From: Stutzerimonas kirkiae
Lineage (GTDB): Bacteria > Pseudomonadota > Gammaproteobacteria > Pseudomonadales > Pseudomonadaceae
Assembly: GCF_004327335.1 (NCBI RefSeq)
Contig: NZ_QJUO01000023.1
Span: forward strand, 1-64,000
Direction of reading: 5' to 3'
Length of the DNA stretch: 64,000 bases
A program made the position numbers and the translations under genes. Of this stretch, positions 27,293 to 35,817 are shown piece by piece. The notes under the pieces were generated by a model. It saw only the letters and a program-made list of their open reading frames with translations, did not search any database and was not told where the DNA came from. Position 1 is the first letter of the stretch. The number at the start of each line of letters is the position of its first letter.

Positions 27293-28419
27293 GAGAACAG
27301 CCTTCCCTTTCTTGCGATCAATACAGCGACCGGAGCCACTGGAAACACCACGTCATCGAACGTGGTCACTTCACTGAAGCCGGCGCCATGAAGACGCTCG
27401 GCCAGCTCGCCTGCCGGTAGCACCTGGCGGCCCTGCATGCGCATGCGCAGGTAGTACTGCAGCACTCGGTGGTTGTCGGCGGAGCCCGCGCCGACCTCGG
27501 CATGGCAGCAAACCAGCACGCCACCCGGGTTCAGCGCTGCGTGCAGACGCTGGAGAACAGGTTCCATGCAGGTGACGAAATGCAACACCGAGGAACACCA
27601 GATCAGGTCATAGCCACAGCCGAAATCATCCGAAAGCAGGTCGCCACCGATGCCGCGCAGACGATCCTGCAGGTGGGCGGCTTCGATGTTCAGTTGCGCT
27701 ACCGCGGCCACCGCCGGGTACTCGAAAACCGTGCCGGACAGCGCGGGCAAATCCTCTGCCAGTGCGATGGATACCAGGCCAGGCCCACCGCCGAGATCCA
27801 GCATCGTGCGCCACTGGTCATGATCCGGGAGTTGGGCGGCAATCCTGCGCGCCACGGGTACTGTCACCGCGCGTTGTTCCTGGGCGATCTGGGTCTGGGC
27901 GGCCTGTGCCCAGGTATGTTGCGCTGCCTCAGCGGTAATGCTTTCCGCGCCTGGCACGCCCTTGCGCAGCAATACTTCCAGTTGCTCCCGCGAGCGGGAC
28001 AGCACTTTGTGGCGGAACAGCAGGGCATCGCCGACATACAGCGCGGAATCCGGATGCAGATAGGGCCGGATGGCCGGATGCATCCGGTAGGAAGGCGGCC
28101 GATGATCTCCCTGCGCACTCTCCAGAACCCCCATGCTCGCCAGGAACTCGAGGAACAGATGGGTGTTGACCGGTGACAGGGCCAGCAATGCGGCAACCCG
28201 TTCCGCGCGGGTGAAGCTGTCCAGGCAGGTGAACATCCCCAGTTCCAGGGCCAGGCTCAATACCTCGGCATCCTGGCAGGCCAGTTGCGCGTCCCAACAG
28301 GATTGCAGAAGTGCCGGTATGGATGGGGAGGGCAGGCTTGCGGCGGAACTGGCAGAGGTGGGAAGGGCGTTGCCGGGGGCACGGGGAAGCGAATCGGTCG
28401 TCAGGCTTTCTGGTGTCAT
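27289..28419 (-). CDS. SAM-dependent O-methyltransferase (type 2, acetylserotonin-like)
   Basis: A 376-residue methyltransferase. The N-terminal third is a winged-helix dimerisation domain (DAEVLSLALELGMFTCLDS, LALSPVNTHLFLEFLASMGVLE). The C-terminal Rossmann domain has motif I MLDLGGGPGLVSIALA and later YDLIWCSSVLHF and LNPGGVLVCCHAEV. Type 2 O-methyltransferases methylate hydroxyl groups of aromatic or heteroaromatic metabolites, which suggests a hydroxylated ring in the product or intermediate. The start at 28419 has GAGAG upstream. It is the first gene of the leftward operon, 200 bp from the operator repeats. Confidence 0.87.
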   Translation of the reverse strand: MTPESLTTDSLPRAPGNALPTSASSAASLPSPSIPALLQSCWDAQLACQDAEVLSLALELGMFTCLDSFTRAERVAALLALSPVNTHLFLEFLASMGVLESAQGDHRPPSYRMHPAIRPYLHPDSALYVGDALLFRHKVLSRSREQLEVLLRKGVPGAESITAEAAQHTWAQAAQTQIAQEQRAVTVPVARRIAAQLPDHDQWRTMLDLGGGPGLVSIALAEDLPALSGTVFEYPAVAAVAQLNIEAAHLQDRLRGIGGDLLSDDFGCGYDLIWCSSVLHFVTCMEPVLQRLHAALNPGGVLVCCHAEVGAGSADNHRVLQYYLRMRMQGRQVLPAGELAERLHGAGFSEVTTFDDVVFPVAPVAVLIARKGRLFS

Positions 28420-28575
28420 ATCTATCTCTCGGACATGCGGATTCAACGTGCGCTTGCAGCTGTTTTTCGCAGGCCTGCGGCATGGGCGATGAAACATGCT
28501 CCGGGAAATGGGGTTTTTATATAACTCATTGATATTCCTGATTAAAAATTGAGTTCAGGGACGAGTGGAACTTGT

Positions 28576-28614
28576 TGTATATATCAATGATGCACTATAT
28601 TAATGATATTCATT
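28576..28614 (-). promoter_or_regulatory. Methyltransferase-operon promoter with Fur-like box
   Basis: The region is strongly AT-rich. AATGATATTCATT (28602-28614) differs from the central 13 bases of the Fur-box consensus at one position and has AATGA/TCATT inverted arms. By analogy with the moeZ promoter, a minus-strand -10 TATACA falls at 28581-28576, at the same distance from the operator. The corresponding -35 (ATTAAT) is poor, as expected for an activator-dependent promoter. Confidence 0.6.
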
Positions 28615-28618
28615 CAAT

Positions 28619-28655
28619 GGATTTCTATGCGAAACGTACGGATTTCTATGCGAAA
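28619..28655 (-). promoter_or_regulatory. Perfect direct-repeat operator, 21-bp period, upstream of biosynthetic operon
   Basis: The 16-mer GGATTTCTATGCGAAA occurs twice without change, at 28619-28634 and 28640-28655, a spacing of 21 bp or two helical turns. The arrangement is typical for AraC-family proteins that bind direct repeats. On the minus strand the unit reads TTTCGCATAGAAATCC toward the methyltransferase gene. The repeats also lie only 33 bp upstream of the regulator start, so autoregulation is possible. Confidence 0.75.
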
Positions 28656-28687
28656 GATCCGCGTCATGGAGCGAACGGAGGTGAAAC

Positions 28688-29662
28688 GTGGGTGTGCACA
28701 AGAGCTGTTGCCGATTGACGCTGGACGAACCACGAGCCAGCAGCTGCCTGGGCGATGGAAAGACACGATTGCAGCTACCTGACGAACTGGGGCTCTGCTA
28801 CAACGATTTCGTCGAACTGGAACCCGGCCTGGGGCTGGGGCTACTGAATTACCGGCCCCTGATCCCGCTGGTCGAGGAGAGCAATGGCCCCCACCAGGGG
28901 CGGGTCATGGTCATCACCCTGGGGATGAAGGGGCGCTCCTGCTATCAGGGCAAGGATGCCGTCAACCTGGAATTCCAGAAGGGCCATACCACCATTTCAT
29001 CCTTCCAGGCCATTCCAGGGGAGCGCCGCTATGAAGCGGAGGAAACCGTTTCCCAGCTCAGGGTGGTTGCCAGCGAAGCGCTTATCAGCAAATACGTCGG
29101 CCATGAGCGAGCCACCGAGATCCTTGGCAACAACCGGCTCAACCACCTTATGTTCCGTGCCAGTACGCCAGCGGCCATGTCCCACGCCTCAGCCTTGCTG
29201 ACCCACCTGTTGCCCTGCCAGGATCGGCTCTCCCGCCTGGACCTGCACATCCATACGCTCAGCCTGCTCAACGAGCAATTCAACCTGCTGGCCCCACAGG
29301 CGAGTGGCGGCGCATCGCCCTTCACACCGGGCGAGATCGAGCGGATCGAGTCGGCGCGGCATGTGATGTCCAAGCATCTCGACAAGCCCCTGACACTCGC
29401 CTACCTGGCGACCAAGGTCGGCATCAGCAAGAGCAAGCTCAAGGACGGCATGATCTACCTCTACAACCGCTCGCCCGCCGAACTGCTGCTGGAGTTGCGG
29501 ATGAACAAGGCGATCATCCTGCTCGAGTCGGGCCTGCAGGTCTCGGTGGTGGCCTGGCAGGTAGGCTACAAGTACGCCAACAACTTTACCGTCGCCTTCA
29601 CTCGCTACCATGGCAAGTCGCCCAAGACCCTGTTCGGGAAAAAGGCCGTCGACCCGCACTGA
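28688..29662 (+). CDS. AraC/PchR-type transcriptional regulator
   Basis: A 324-residue AraC-family regulator starting at GTG 28688 behind GGAGGTG. The C-terminal domain, from about residue 225, has both helix-turn-helix motifs: KPLTLAYLATKVGISKSKLK and VSVVAWQVGYKYANNFTVAFTRYHGKSPKTLF, the latter containing the family signature. The N-terminal 200 residues resemble PchR-type sensor domains (VMVITLGMKGRSCYQG). PchR-like proteins respond to the iron-loaded siderophore of their own cluster. It is divergent from the biosynthetic operon and is the natural candidate to bind the 21-bp-spaced repeats found at three promoters. Confidence 0.9.
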   Translation: MGVHKSCCRLTLDEPRASSCLGDGKTRLQLPDELGLCYNDFVELEPGLGLGLLNYRPLIPLVEESNGPHQGRVMVITLGMKGRSCYQGKDAVNLEFQKGHTTISSFQAIPGERRYEAEETVSQLRVVASEALISKYVGHERATEILGNNRLNHLMFRASTPAAMSHASALLTHLLPCQDRLSRLDLHIHTLSLLNEQFNLLAPQASGGASPFTPGEIERIESARHVMSKHLDKPLTLAYLATKVGISKSKLKDGMIYLYNRSPAELLLELRMNKAIILLESGLQVSVVAWQVGYKYANNFTVAFTRYHGKSPKTLFGKKAVDPH

Positions 29663-30115
29663 TCCTCCCCCGCGTGGCCTCCCTGGCGGGGCTGCCATTC
29701 TTCTCTTACTGCTCCCAGCGAGCGGCTGCCCTGGTCATCTCCTTGCGTCGAAGTTCCTCGTCGGCGGGGCTTTTTGCGCTTCGCATAGGAAATACCAACT
29801 TACGCATATTAAACAGGATAAGACTCATTCGTATTTGTGATTATAGTCGGATTCGCCGGGTCTGGCCCTGACCGAACCAGCCGCCGCGGACATGCCATGG
29901 CCCACAGGCGATAACCACCTGGGTGGCGCGAGTCCCGGACGGCGGTTGTTCAAGCGGGCCAGTGTTCAATCACCCATTTGTGTTGGTCGGCTGAAAATTC
30001 CGGCCATTCATAAAAGAATCGGACTGTATGAATCATGCGTGTAATCCCATGCGTTCCCGTTTGTTTTTTGTGGCCCGCCACTCCTGGTGGGCACCCTTCG
30101 GTCCGTCGCGATGCG
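29663..30115 (+). promoter_or_regulatory. Long control region of the hemophilin operon with 21-bp-spaced operator
   Basis: A gene-free stretch of 453 bp. CTTCGCATAGGAAAT (29779-29793) and CTTACGCATATTAAA (29799-29813) share CGCATA and AAA exactly 21 bp apart and read toward the receptor gene, matching the motif upstream of the two biosynthetic operons. A -10-like TATAGT lies at 29842-29847, with no good -35. GATAAGACTCATTCGTATT (29817-29835) matches only 11 of 19 Fur-box positions. About 270 bases of leader would follow before the receptor start codon; I see no recognisable RNA element in them. Confidence 0.6.
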
Positions 30116-33100
30116 ATGGCGAAAATCTATCCAGGAAACTTCTTCAAGCCAGCACTCCTGGTAGCCGGCATGGGCGTGGCCATGGCCTGTCAGCCCGTGG
30201 CATGGGCCGAAGACCAGCAGCCGGAAAAAACCGTAAGCCGGGAAGAGCCGGTCGAGACGCTGCCGGAACGGCAAGATGCCCAGGCCATGGTGCTGGAGGA
30301 AGTGTCGGTCCAGGGCGAAATGGAAAGCCGGGACGAGCGGGGCAGGAATGAGGTGTACACCCGGGATATCGTCAATATCTATCAGGGCAAGGAAGAGATC
30401 GAGCGCTACAAGGGGACTTCCACCGCCGACCTGTTCAAGGGCATGAACGGCGTCTACAGCAGCGATGCGCGCAACAGCGGCGCGCTGGACCCGAACATCC
30501 GCGGTATCTCCGGTGAAGGGCGGATTCCGGTGACCGTCGACGGTACCGAGCAGGCCACGTCGGTGTGGATGGGCTCGACGGGGCTCACCAACCGCAACTA
30601 CGTCGACCCCAACATGATCGGCAGCATCGCGGTGGAGAAGGGCCCGTCGATGACCGCCGGGGTCAGGAGCGGTATCGGCGGTTCGGTGGAGATCAAGACC
30701 CTGGATGTCGAGGACATCGTCGAGCCCGGCGAAAGCTGGGGCCTGGAGATCAAGACCGAGACCGGCACCAATTCCGTCAAGCCCAATGAAGACGGGATGA
30801 ACAAGTTCGGCATGGATTACCGCGACATCGACGGGGCCTACATGGGCGGCAACGCGGTGATCTTCGCCAAGGGTGGCGGCGCCGCCTTCACGCCCCATGA
30901 GTCGCCGCGCTACAAGGATTTCGATTTCCAGGACAACGCCATGCGCATCGCCGCGGGCACGCGCCAGGAGAACTTCGACCTGTTCGCCGCCTACAGCTAC
31001 CGCAACCGCGGCAATTACTTCAGCGGCAAGGGCGGCAGCAAGCGCTACGAGAGCGATGGCGGGCTGCAGGCGGCGACCGCGGCGAACCAGTCGAACGTCC
31101 AGGGCGATACCAGCAGGAACTACATCGCCAATCTCTTCCTGCCCGGCCACGAAGTGGCGGGCACCTCCAGCGAGATGCGCACCACCCTGCTCAAGGGCAC
31201 CCTGTACCTGCCCAACGAACAAAGCCTGAAGCTCAGCTACATGCACAGCGAGCTGGAGTTTGGCGAAAGCATGCCCTATGTGATCAACGAACAGGTCAGA
31301 CTGCAGGCGAACGGGGCGCTACCGAGCGACAACCTGGGCTTTCAATTCCCGTACAGCGAGGTCAAGCAGGATACCTTCGCACTGAACTACCAGTGGAACC
31401 CCGGGGAAAACCGCTTGCTGAACATGCAGGCGGGCCTGTGGAAGACCAGCAGCGATGCCGAGCGCTACCAGAACGGTGAAGAGCTCTACACCATCGACAA
31501 CCCCTCCCAGCGCGACTGGAACTGGGATAACTACGTACGTTGCAGCAACAGGCCCGAGCTATGCCCGGGGGGCGTGCCCGCGCAGCCCGAAAAACTGCCC
31601 AATACCGATGGGCGCTTCAATATCGTTTCCCGCGCGTTGCAGGTGAGCGACCACCAGCGCTGGGGTGTCAACCTCAGCAACCGGATGGAGCTGGCCGACA
31701 GCCTGGCCCTGACGCTCTCCGGCGACTTCAGCAACGAGAAGCTGCAGCAAAAGGATTATTCCAGCGAGAACAGCGGCAGTATCTACACCTGGTCCACACG
31801 CTACCTGGGGCCGCGCGGCGGCCGGCGCCAGCAATACAACTTCAGCTTCAACGGCGAATGGGCCGCCACCCCCTGGCTGGTGTTCAACCTCGGTGCCCGC
31901 TACAGCGACTACAACTCCTTCGATACCAGCCTCGACGAGCACCGCAAGAACCGCGACCAGGGCTGGGGCGCAGGGACACCCCGTATCGGCATGGCCTACG
32001 GCTATTACCGGCTGCTGACCGACACCGAGAACCAGGCCGTGCTCGACAACACGCGCAGCATGGTCGAGAGCTGGGGACTGGACCCGGAAACGACCGAGCA
32101 ATTGATCACTGACGTGCTGGCAGAAGGGATGATCGATGGCCTTCGTTATACGCATGAGATGGCGGTCATTCCCTATAGCGGCAACGGGGTCATGCTGGAT
32201 AGCTCGCAAAATCCGTTTCTCAATGGCTCGATCAACCTTGACGAAAAGGTCGATAACCCACACGGAACCAATGGTTCGGCCGCTCGCTATTTGCCCAGCA
32301 ACAGAAAGTCCATCATATCAGGCCCGCAGTTGACCGACGCCGAGCGCTGGGCCAAACCGGAAAAACGCCGGGACAGCGCCTGGGCGCCGATGGCCGGCGT
32401 GACGCTGCATGTCACCGATCATGCGCGCCTCTATGCGCGCTACAGCGAGTTCGTGCGCTTCCCCTCGATTTACGAAGACACCCAGGCCCTCAGCGGCGGT
32501 ACTACGGTGACGAACAACCGTATGCGCCCGGAACACGCGTACAACTGGGAAGCGGGGTATGTCCATGATCTGCGCGGCTTCCTGCCGGCCTGGCGCGCGG
32601 CGGACTTTCGCCTCAACTATTTCAACAATGAAATCCGCGATTTCGTCGACAGGGACTTCGCCTACAACATTCTGCAATACGACCGCAAGAAATTGTCCGG
32701 CGTGGAACTGCAGACCCGTTTCGACACCGGCCGTTATTTCTCCGGCTTCTCCGCCACCTATCGCATCGACCAGAAGCTGTGCGACAAGGACGCTGCCGCT
32801 ACTTTCGATCCGTACTACGGCAAGCTCGTCGACGAGTGCGTGACCGGCGGCTTCCCCGGGACATTCTCCCGCACCAGCCTGCAGCCGCAGTATTCCCTGA
32901 ATCTCGACAGTGGCATGCGCCTGTTCAACGAGCGCCTCGAACTGGGCGCGCGGATGATCTACCACAGCAGCGCGAAGAACAAGGAAGAGGCCAAGTGGAT
33001 CGAGCAGAACCTGCCTTACGTCCAGGGCGGCAACGAGCCGTTCGAGTGGCATCCGATCTGGGTCTTCGATGCCTATGCCTCGCTGCAGGTCAATAAGCGC

Positions 33101-33220
33101 CTGGATATCGACTTCGGCATCAACAACATCACCAACCGCTACTACATCGACCCATTGGCCCGCGTCGCCATGCCCGCACCGGGAAGAACCATGAAGTTGG
33201 GATTGACCGCGCGCTTCTGA
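30116..33220 (+). CDS. TonB-dependent receptor of the hemophilin/Slam locus (HphR-like)
   Basis: A large outer-membrane receptor of 1034 residues. The start at 30116 (MAKIYPGNFF) gives a signal peptide ending near PVAWA; the frame is open 81 bp further upstream but that extension lacks signal character. A TonB box (VLEEVSVQGE) and plug (NIRGISGEGRIPVTVDGTEQ, GSIAVEKGPS) precede a 22-strand-type barrel with long loops and a C-terminal Phe (KLGLTARF). Size and gene order fit receptors for host-protein or hemophilin-bound heme. Its partners, a hemophilin-like protein and a Slam exporter, follow in the same direction. Codon usage and GC resemble the neighbours. Confidence 0.88.
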   Translation: MAKIYPGNFFKPALLVAGMGVAMACQPVAWAEDQQPEKTVSREEPVETLPERQDAQAMVLEEVSVQGEMESRDERGRNEVYTRDIVNIYQGKEEIERYKGTSTADLFKGMNGVYSSDARNSGALDPNIRGISGEGRIPVTVDGTEQATSVWMGSTGLTNRNYVDPNMIGSIAVEKGPSMTAGVRSGIGGSVEIKTLDVEDIVEPGESWGLEIKTETGTNSVKPNEDGMNKFGMDYRDIDGAYMGGNAVIFAKGGGAAFTPHESPRYKDFDFQDNAMRIAAGTRQENFDLFAAYSYRNRGNYFSGKGGSKRYESDGGLQAATAANQSNVQGDTSRNYIANLFLPGHEVAGTSSEMRTTLLKGTLYLPNEQSLKLSYMHSELEFGESMPYVINEQVRLQANGALPSDNLGFQFPYSEVKQDTFALNYQWNPGENRLLNMQAGLWKTSSDAERYQNGEELYTIDNPSQRDWNWDNYVRCSNRPELCPGGVPAQPEKLPNTDGRFNIVSRALQVSDHQRWGVNLSNRMELADSLALTLSGDFSNEKLQQKDYSSENSGSIYTWSTRYLGPRGGRRQQYNFSFNGEWAATPWLVFNLGARYSDYNSFDTSLDEHRKNRDQGWGAGTPRIGMAYGYYRLLTDTENQAVLDNTRSMVESWGLDPETTEQLITDVLAEGMIDGLRYTHEMAVIPYSGNGVMLDSSQNPFLNGSINLDEKVDNPHGTNGSAARYLPSNRKSIISGPQLTDAERWAKPEKRRDSAWAPMAGVTLHVTDHARLYARYSEFVRFPSIYEDTQALSGGTTVTNNRMRPEHAYNWEAGYVHDLRGFLPAWRAADFRLNYFNNEIRDFVDRDFAYNILQYDRKKLSGVELQTRFDTGRYFSGFSATYRIDQKLCDKDAAATFDPYYGKLVDECVTGGFPGTFSRTSLQPQYSLNLDSGMRLFNERLELGARMIYHSSAKNKEEAKWIEQNLPYVQGGNEPFEWHPIWVFDAYASLQVNKRLDIDFGINNITNRYYIDPLARVAMPAPGRTMKLGLTARF

Positions 33221-33247
33221 ACCGTGGGCGGTGCACCGGATTTTTTG

Positions 33248-33271
33248 CTGTTTTTCAAAAAAACAGTGTTT
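33248..33271 (+). terminator. Hairpin with U tract between receptor and hemophilin genes
   Basis: CTGTTTTT (33248-33255) pairs with AAAAACAG (33259-33266) around a 3-base loop, and TGTTTTT follows. It resembles a weak intrinsic terminator or an attenuator inside the operon and could lower or uncouple downstream expression relative to the receptor. Confidence 0.45.
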
Positions 33272-33297
33272 TTCTCATCTATGACTCGGAGGTTGTT

Positions 33298-34122
33298 ATG
33301 AAAAAACTATTGGCACTTTCCCTGCTGTCCCTGGCCACATCGGGGGCGTTTGCGGCTGATGTCACGGGCGGCTCGTCTTCGGCCTATGTGGAGGCACTGC
33401 CCTCCAACTTGCTGGCACCGGAGACAGCAGGGATCGCGATGCCGACCACCGTGGGGGGCATTGCTGACCCCGCAGCGGTGGTCAGCTTCCAGGCCGGGCC
33501 GATCGCCCAGACCAACGGAGTGCTCAGCGGTTATGGCACCAGTTCCGCGCATATCACCAACCCGTACAACGGTGTGGTGACCTCGGAAACCTGGAAGAAC
33601 AAGGTGGCGTACGACACCGAAGTCTATGCCTACCGCCAGATCGCCGCGCCGTCCACGGGCTTCCCCCAGTTCGGTGGCGAGGTAATCGCCAAGGTGGCCG
33701 GCGCCGAGGTGTATTTCGGCGAGTGGGCGCCGGTCAAGCCCGATCCTCTGCCGGGCAACAGCACCGATCTGAACCTGGGCAGCGCAGACCGCACCGTCTG
33801 GTATGTGGGCGAGAACCCGACCACCAGCATGCCGACACTGGTCAATGCCAAATATAACGTGGTCGGCCTCAGCCAGTACGCGCCGGGCACTGCTGGTGGC
33901 GTGACCTCGGGTGTGCTGACCGCCAACTACGGGTCGGGTAGTGGCACGCTGACCGGAACCGTGGGCGCGATCAACTTCGGTGGTACCACCATTGCCTCCA
34001 ACGGCTCGTTCTCGCGTACCACGCAGATCAAAGGGCAGTTCTACGGTGCAAATGCCGACGCCCTGGCGGGCATCTACGTCAACGGCAGCACCAAGGTCGC
34101 CTTTGGTGGCGCCAAGCAGTAA
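33298..34122 (+). CDS. Hemophilin-like secreted heme/metal-binding protein (Slam substrate)
   Basis: A 274-residue exported protein. The signal peptide MKKLLALSLLSLATSGAFA is followed by ADVTGG and has no lipobox Cys, so the protein would be released rather than lipid-anchored. The N-terminal half (to about residue 190) has no motif I recognise and would be the ligand-binding part. The C-terminal 80 residues (GVLTANYGSGSGTLTGTVGAINFGG..., IKGQFYGANADALAGIYV) match the small beta barrel of TbpB-like and hemophilin proteins that Slam recognises. The start follows GGAGG. Position between a TonB receptor and a Slam gene supports the call; heme as ligand is inferred from family members such as HphA. 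Confidence 0.82.
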   Translation: MKKLLALSLLSLATSGAFAADVTGGSSSAYVEALPSNLLAPETAGIAMPTTVGGIADPAAVVSFQAGPIAQTNGVLSGYGTSSAHITNPYNGVVTSETWKNKVAYDTEVYAYRQIAAPSTGFPQFGGEVIAKVAGAEVYFGEWAPVKPDPLPGNSTDLNLGSADRTVWYVGENPTTSMPTLVNAKYNVVGLSQYAPGTAGGVTSGVLTANYGSGSGTLTGTVGAINFGGTTIASNGSFSRTTQIKGQFYGANADALAGIYVNGSTKVAFGGAKQ

Positions 34123-34217
34123 GGGGGACGTGTAAGGGAGGGGAGGGCTTCGGCTCTCCCTTCTTCAAATCCGACCTTTCCTTCTTTTTTTCTTCCCTTC
34201 TTGCCGGACAGAACACC

Positions 34218-35705
34218 ATGTCGCCGTTCGAGTTTTCGCGCGTTGCTTTGCTGTGCCTGCTGACTTTCCTTTCCCCTTTGTTGCTGGCCGACGAAGACGA
34301 CACCCGGCGACTGCTGAACAAGATCGACCGCAGCGTCAGCGAACGCGAGCGTGCCCACCTGCCCGCGGTGGACCCGGCGGAAAAGGATGCCTCGCTGATC
34401 ACCATCGAAGGCCAGACCTACAACGTACAGAACACCCTGGCCGACCTCGGGCCGGCCATCTATGTCGCGCTGAACCTGCAGCAATGGGACAAGGTGCGGC
34501 AATTCATCGAGCGCTACCGGCAACTGCCGGGGCACGAAGCAGCCCTGATACATATGGCGCAAGGCCTGCTGGCCCGCCACGAACGGAACTACCGCGTGGC
34601 CATCGGCGAACTGCGCCTGGCGCTGGCGCTGCAGCCAGGGTTTTTACGCGCCAAGCTTGAGCTGGCCCGCATGCTGCTCGAGGACAGCCAGTCCGCCGAG
34701 GCCCGGGTACTGTTCGACGAAGTGGCCATAGCCGGCATTCCCGAGGCGGTGCTGCCGGTACTGGAAGGCTACCGGGGCGTGCTGCGCGAGCGGCGCCGTT
34801 GGCACGGTACGCTGGCCGTGGGCGTGGGCTACAACAGCAACATCAACCAGGGCAATGGCATGACCACGCGTACCGAGGTGTGCTTCTTCTTCGAATGCTT
34901 CGAGTACAGCCGCAGGATGCCCAGGCCGATCGCGTCATCCAGCCTGGTCTATGACCTGGCGGCTGAACGGCGTTTCCAGTTGCAGGGCAATCATCATCTG
35001 CTGGTGCGCGGGCTGAGCTACGGCAACTACTATGACAAGCACAGCGAGGATGCCCCCGAAACCTGGTACGACGAAAACACCAGCGTGCTGTACGCCGGCT
35101 ACAACTACCTGAGTGCCTTGCACGATGTGTCGCTGACGCCGCTGTTCGAAAACTACTACAGCGACCACCATACCAAGTACCAGGCCAGCGGCCTGCGTGG
35201 GGAGTGGAAATACAGCCTGACCGAGCGACTGCGGCTGAGTGTGCCGGTACAGTACAAGCGCTTTCGTTTCCAGGGCGAGCAGCGCGAATATTTCGATGAT
35301 TTCGACGAGCGCATGCTCGGTGGTTCGATGTCGTATCTGCTTGGCCGCCAGACCATGGTATATGGCGGCGCGGCCTATACGCGGCGGAGCCAGGACCAGG
35401 ACTCGGCGAGCAACCGCGAGTACATGACCAACCTGGGGATCTACCATATGTTCGACATGGGCGTGAGTCTCAACCTCACGGTTTTGTATCGCGCTACCCG
35501 CTATGACGAGCCGGATTACTTTCTCGGGGGGCTGCGCGAGGACAAACAGCAGATATATATCGTCAGCCTGGGTGTACCGCGCTTCGCGTTGGGCGGGGTG
35601 GTACCCAACCTGTACATCAAGCGTACGGACAACGACAGCAGTATCGACTGGGCCTACCAGTACCGGCAGACCGAGATTGCCCTGAAGTTCGAGAAGAGTT
35701 TCTGA
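34218..35705 (+). CDS. Slam-family outer-membrane translocon (type XI secretion)
   Basis: A 495-residue protein with a signal peptide (to about residue 24), a periplasmic TPR-like helical domain (about 70-190: YVALNLQQWDKVRQFIERYRQ, YRVAIGELRLALALQPGFLRAKLELARMLL) and a beta barrel from about residue 200 (WHGTLAVGVGYNSNIN...) ending in EIALKFEKSF with a terminal Phe. This is the DUF560/Slam architecture. Slam proteins move TbpB-like lipoproteins or soluble hemophilins across the outer membrane. The gene lies 95 bp after the hemophilin-like gene and completes a receptor-substrate-exporter set. Confidence 0.9.
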   Translation: MSPFEFSRVALLCLLTFLSPLLLADEDDTRRLLNKIDRSVSERERAHLPAVDPAEKDASLITIEGQTYNVQNTLADLGPAIYVALNLQQWDKVRQFIERYRQLPGHEAALIHMAQGLLARHERNYRVAIGELRLALALQPGFLRAKLELARMLLEDSQSAEARVLFDEVAIAGIPEAVLPVLEGYRGVLRERRRWHGTLAVGVGYNSNINQGNGMTTRTEVCFFFECFEYSRRMPRPIASSSLVYDLAAERRFQLQGNHHLLVRGLSYGNYYDKHSEDAPETWYDENTSVLYAGYNYLSALHDVSLTPLFENYYSDHHTKYQASGLRGEWKYSLTERLRLSVPVQYKRFRFQGEQREYFDDFDERMLGGSMSYLLGRQTMVYGGAAYTRRSQDQDSASNREYMTNLGIYHMFDMGVSLNLTVLYRATRYDEPDYFLGGLREDKQQIYIVSLGVPRFALGGVVPNLYIKRTDNDSSIDWAYQYRQTEIALKFEKSF

Positions 35706-35721
35706 ATCCCTCCGGCAGTGT

Positions 35722-35739
35722 GAGCCGTCATGACGGCTC
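35722..35739. terminator. Perfect palindrome downstream of slam
   Basis: GAGCCGTCATGACGGCTC is a perfect 18-bp palindrome starting 17 bp after the Slam stop codon. It can form a hairpin ending the hemophilin operon, but there is no U tract, so terminator function is only likely. Confidence 0.45.
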
Positions 35740-35817
35740 TCTCACAACCGCTCAGGGCCAGCTTGGGGCCGTATTGCCCCTACCCGTGTGCGGATGTTCG
35801 CTGGCCGCTTGCCACGT

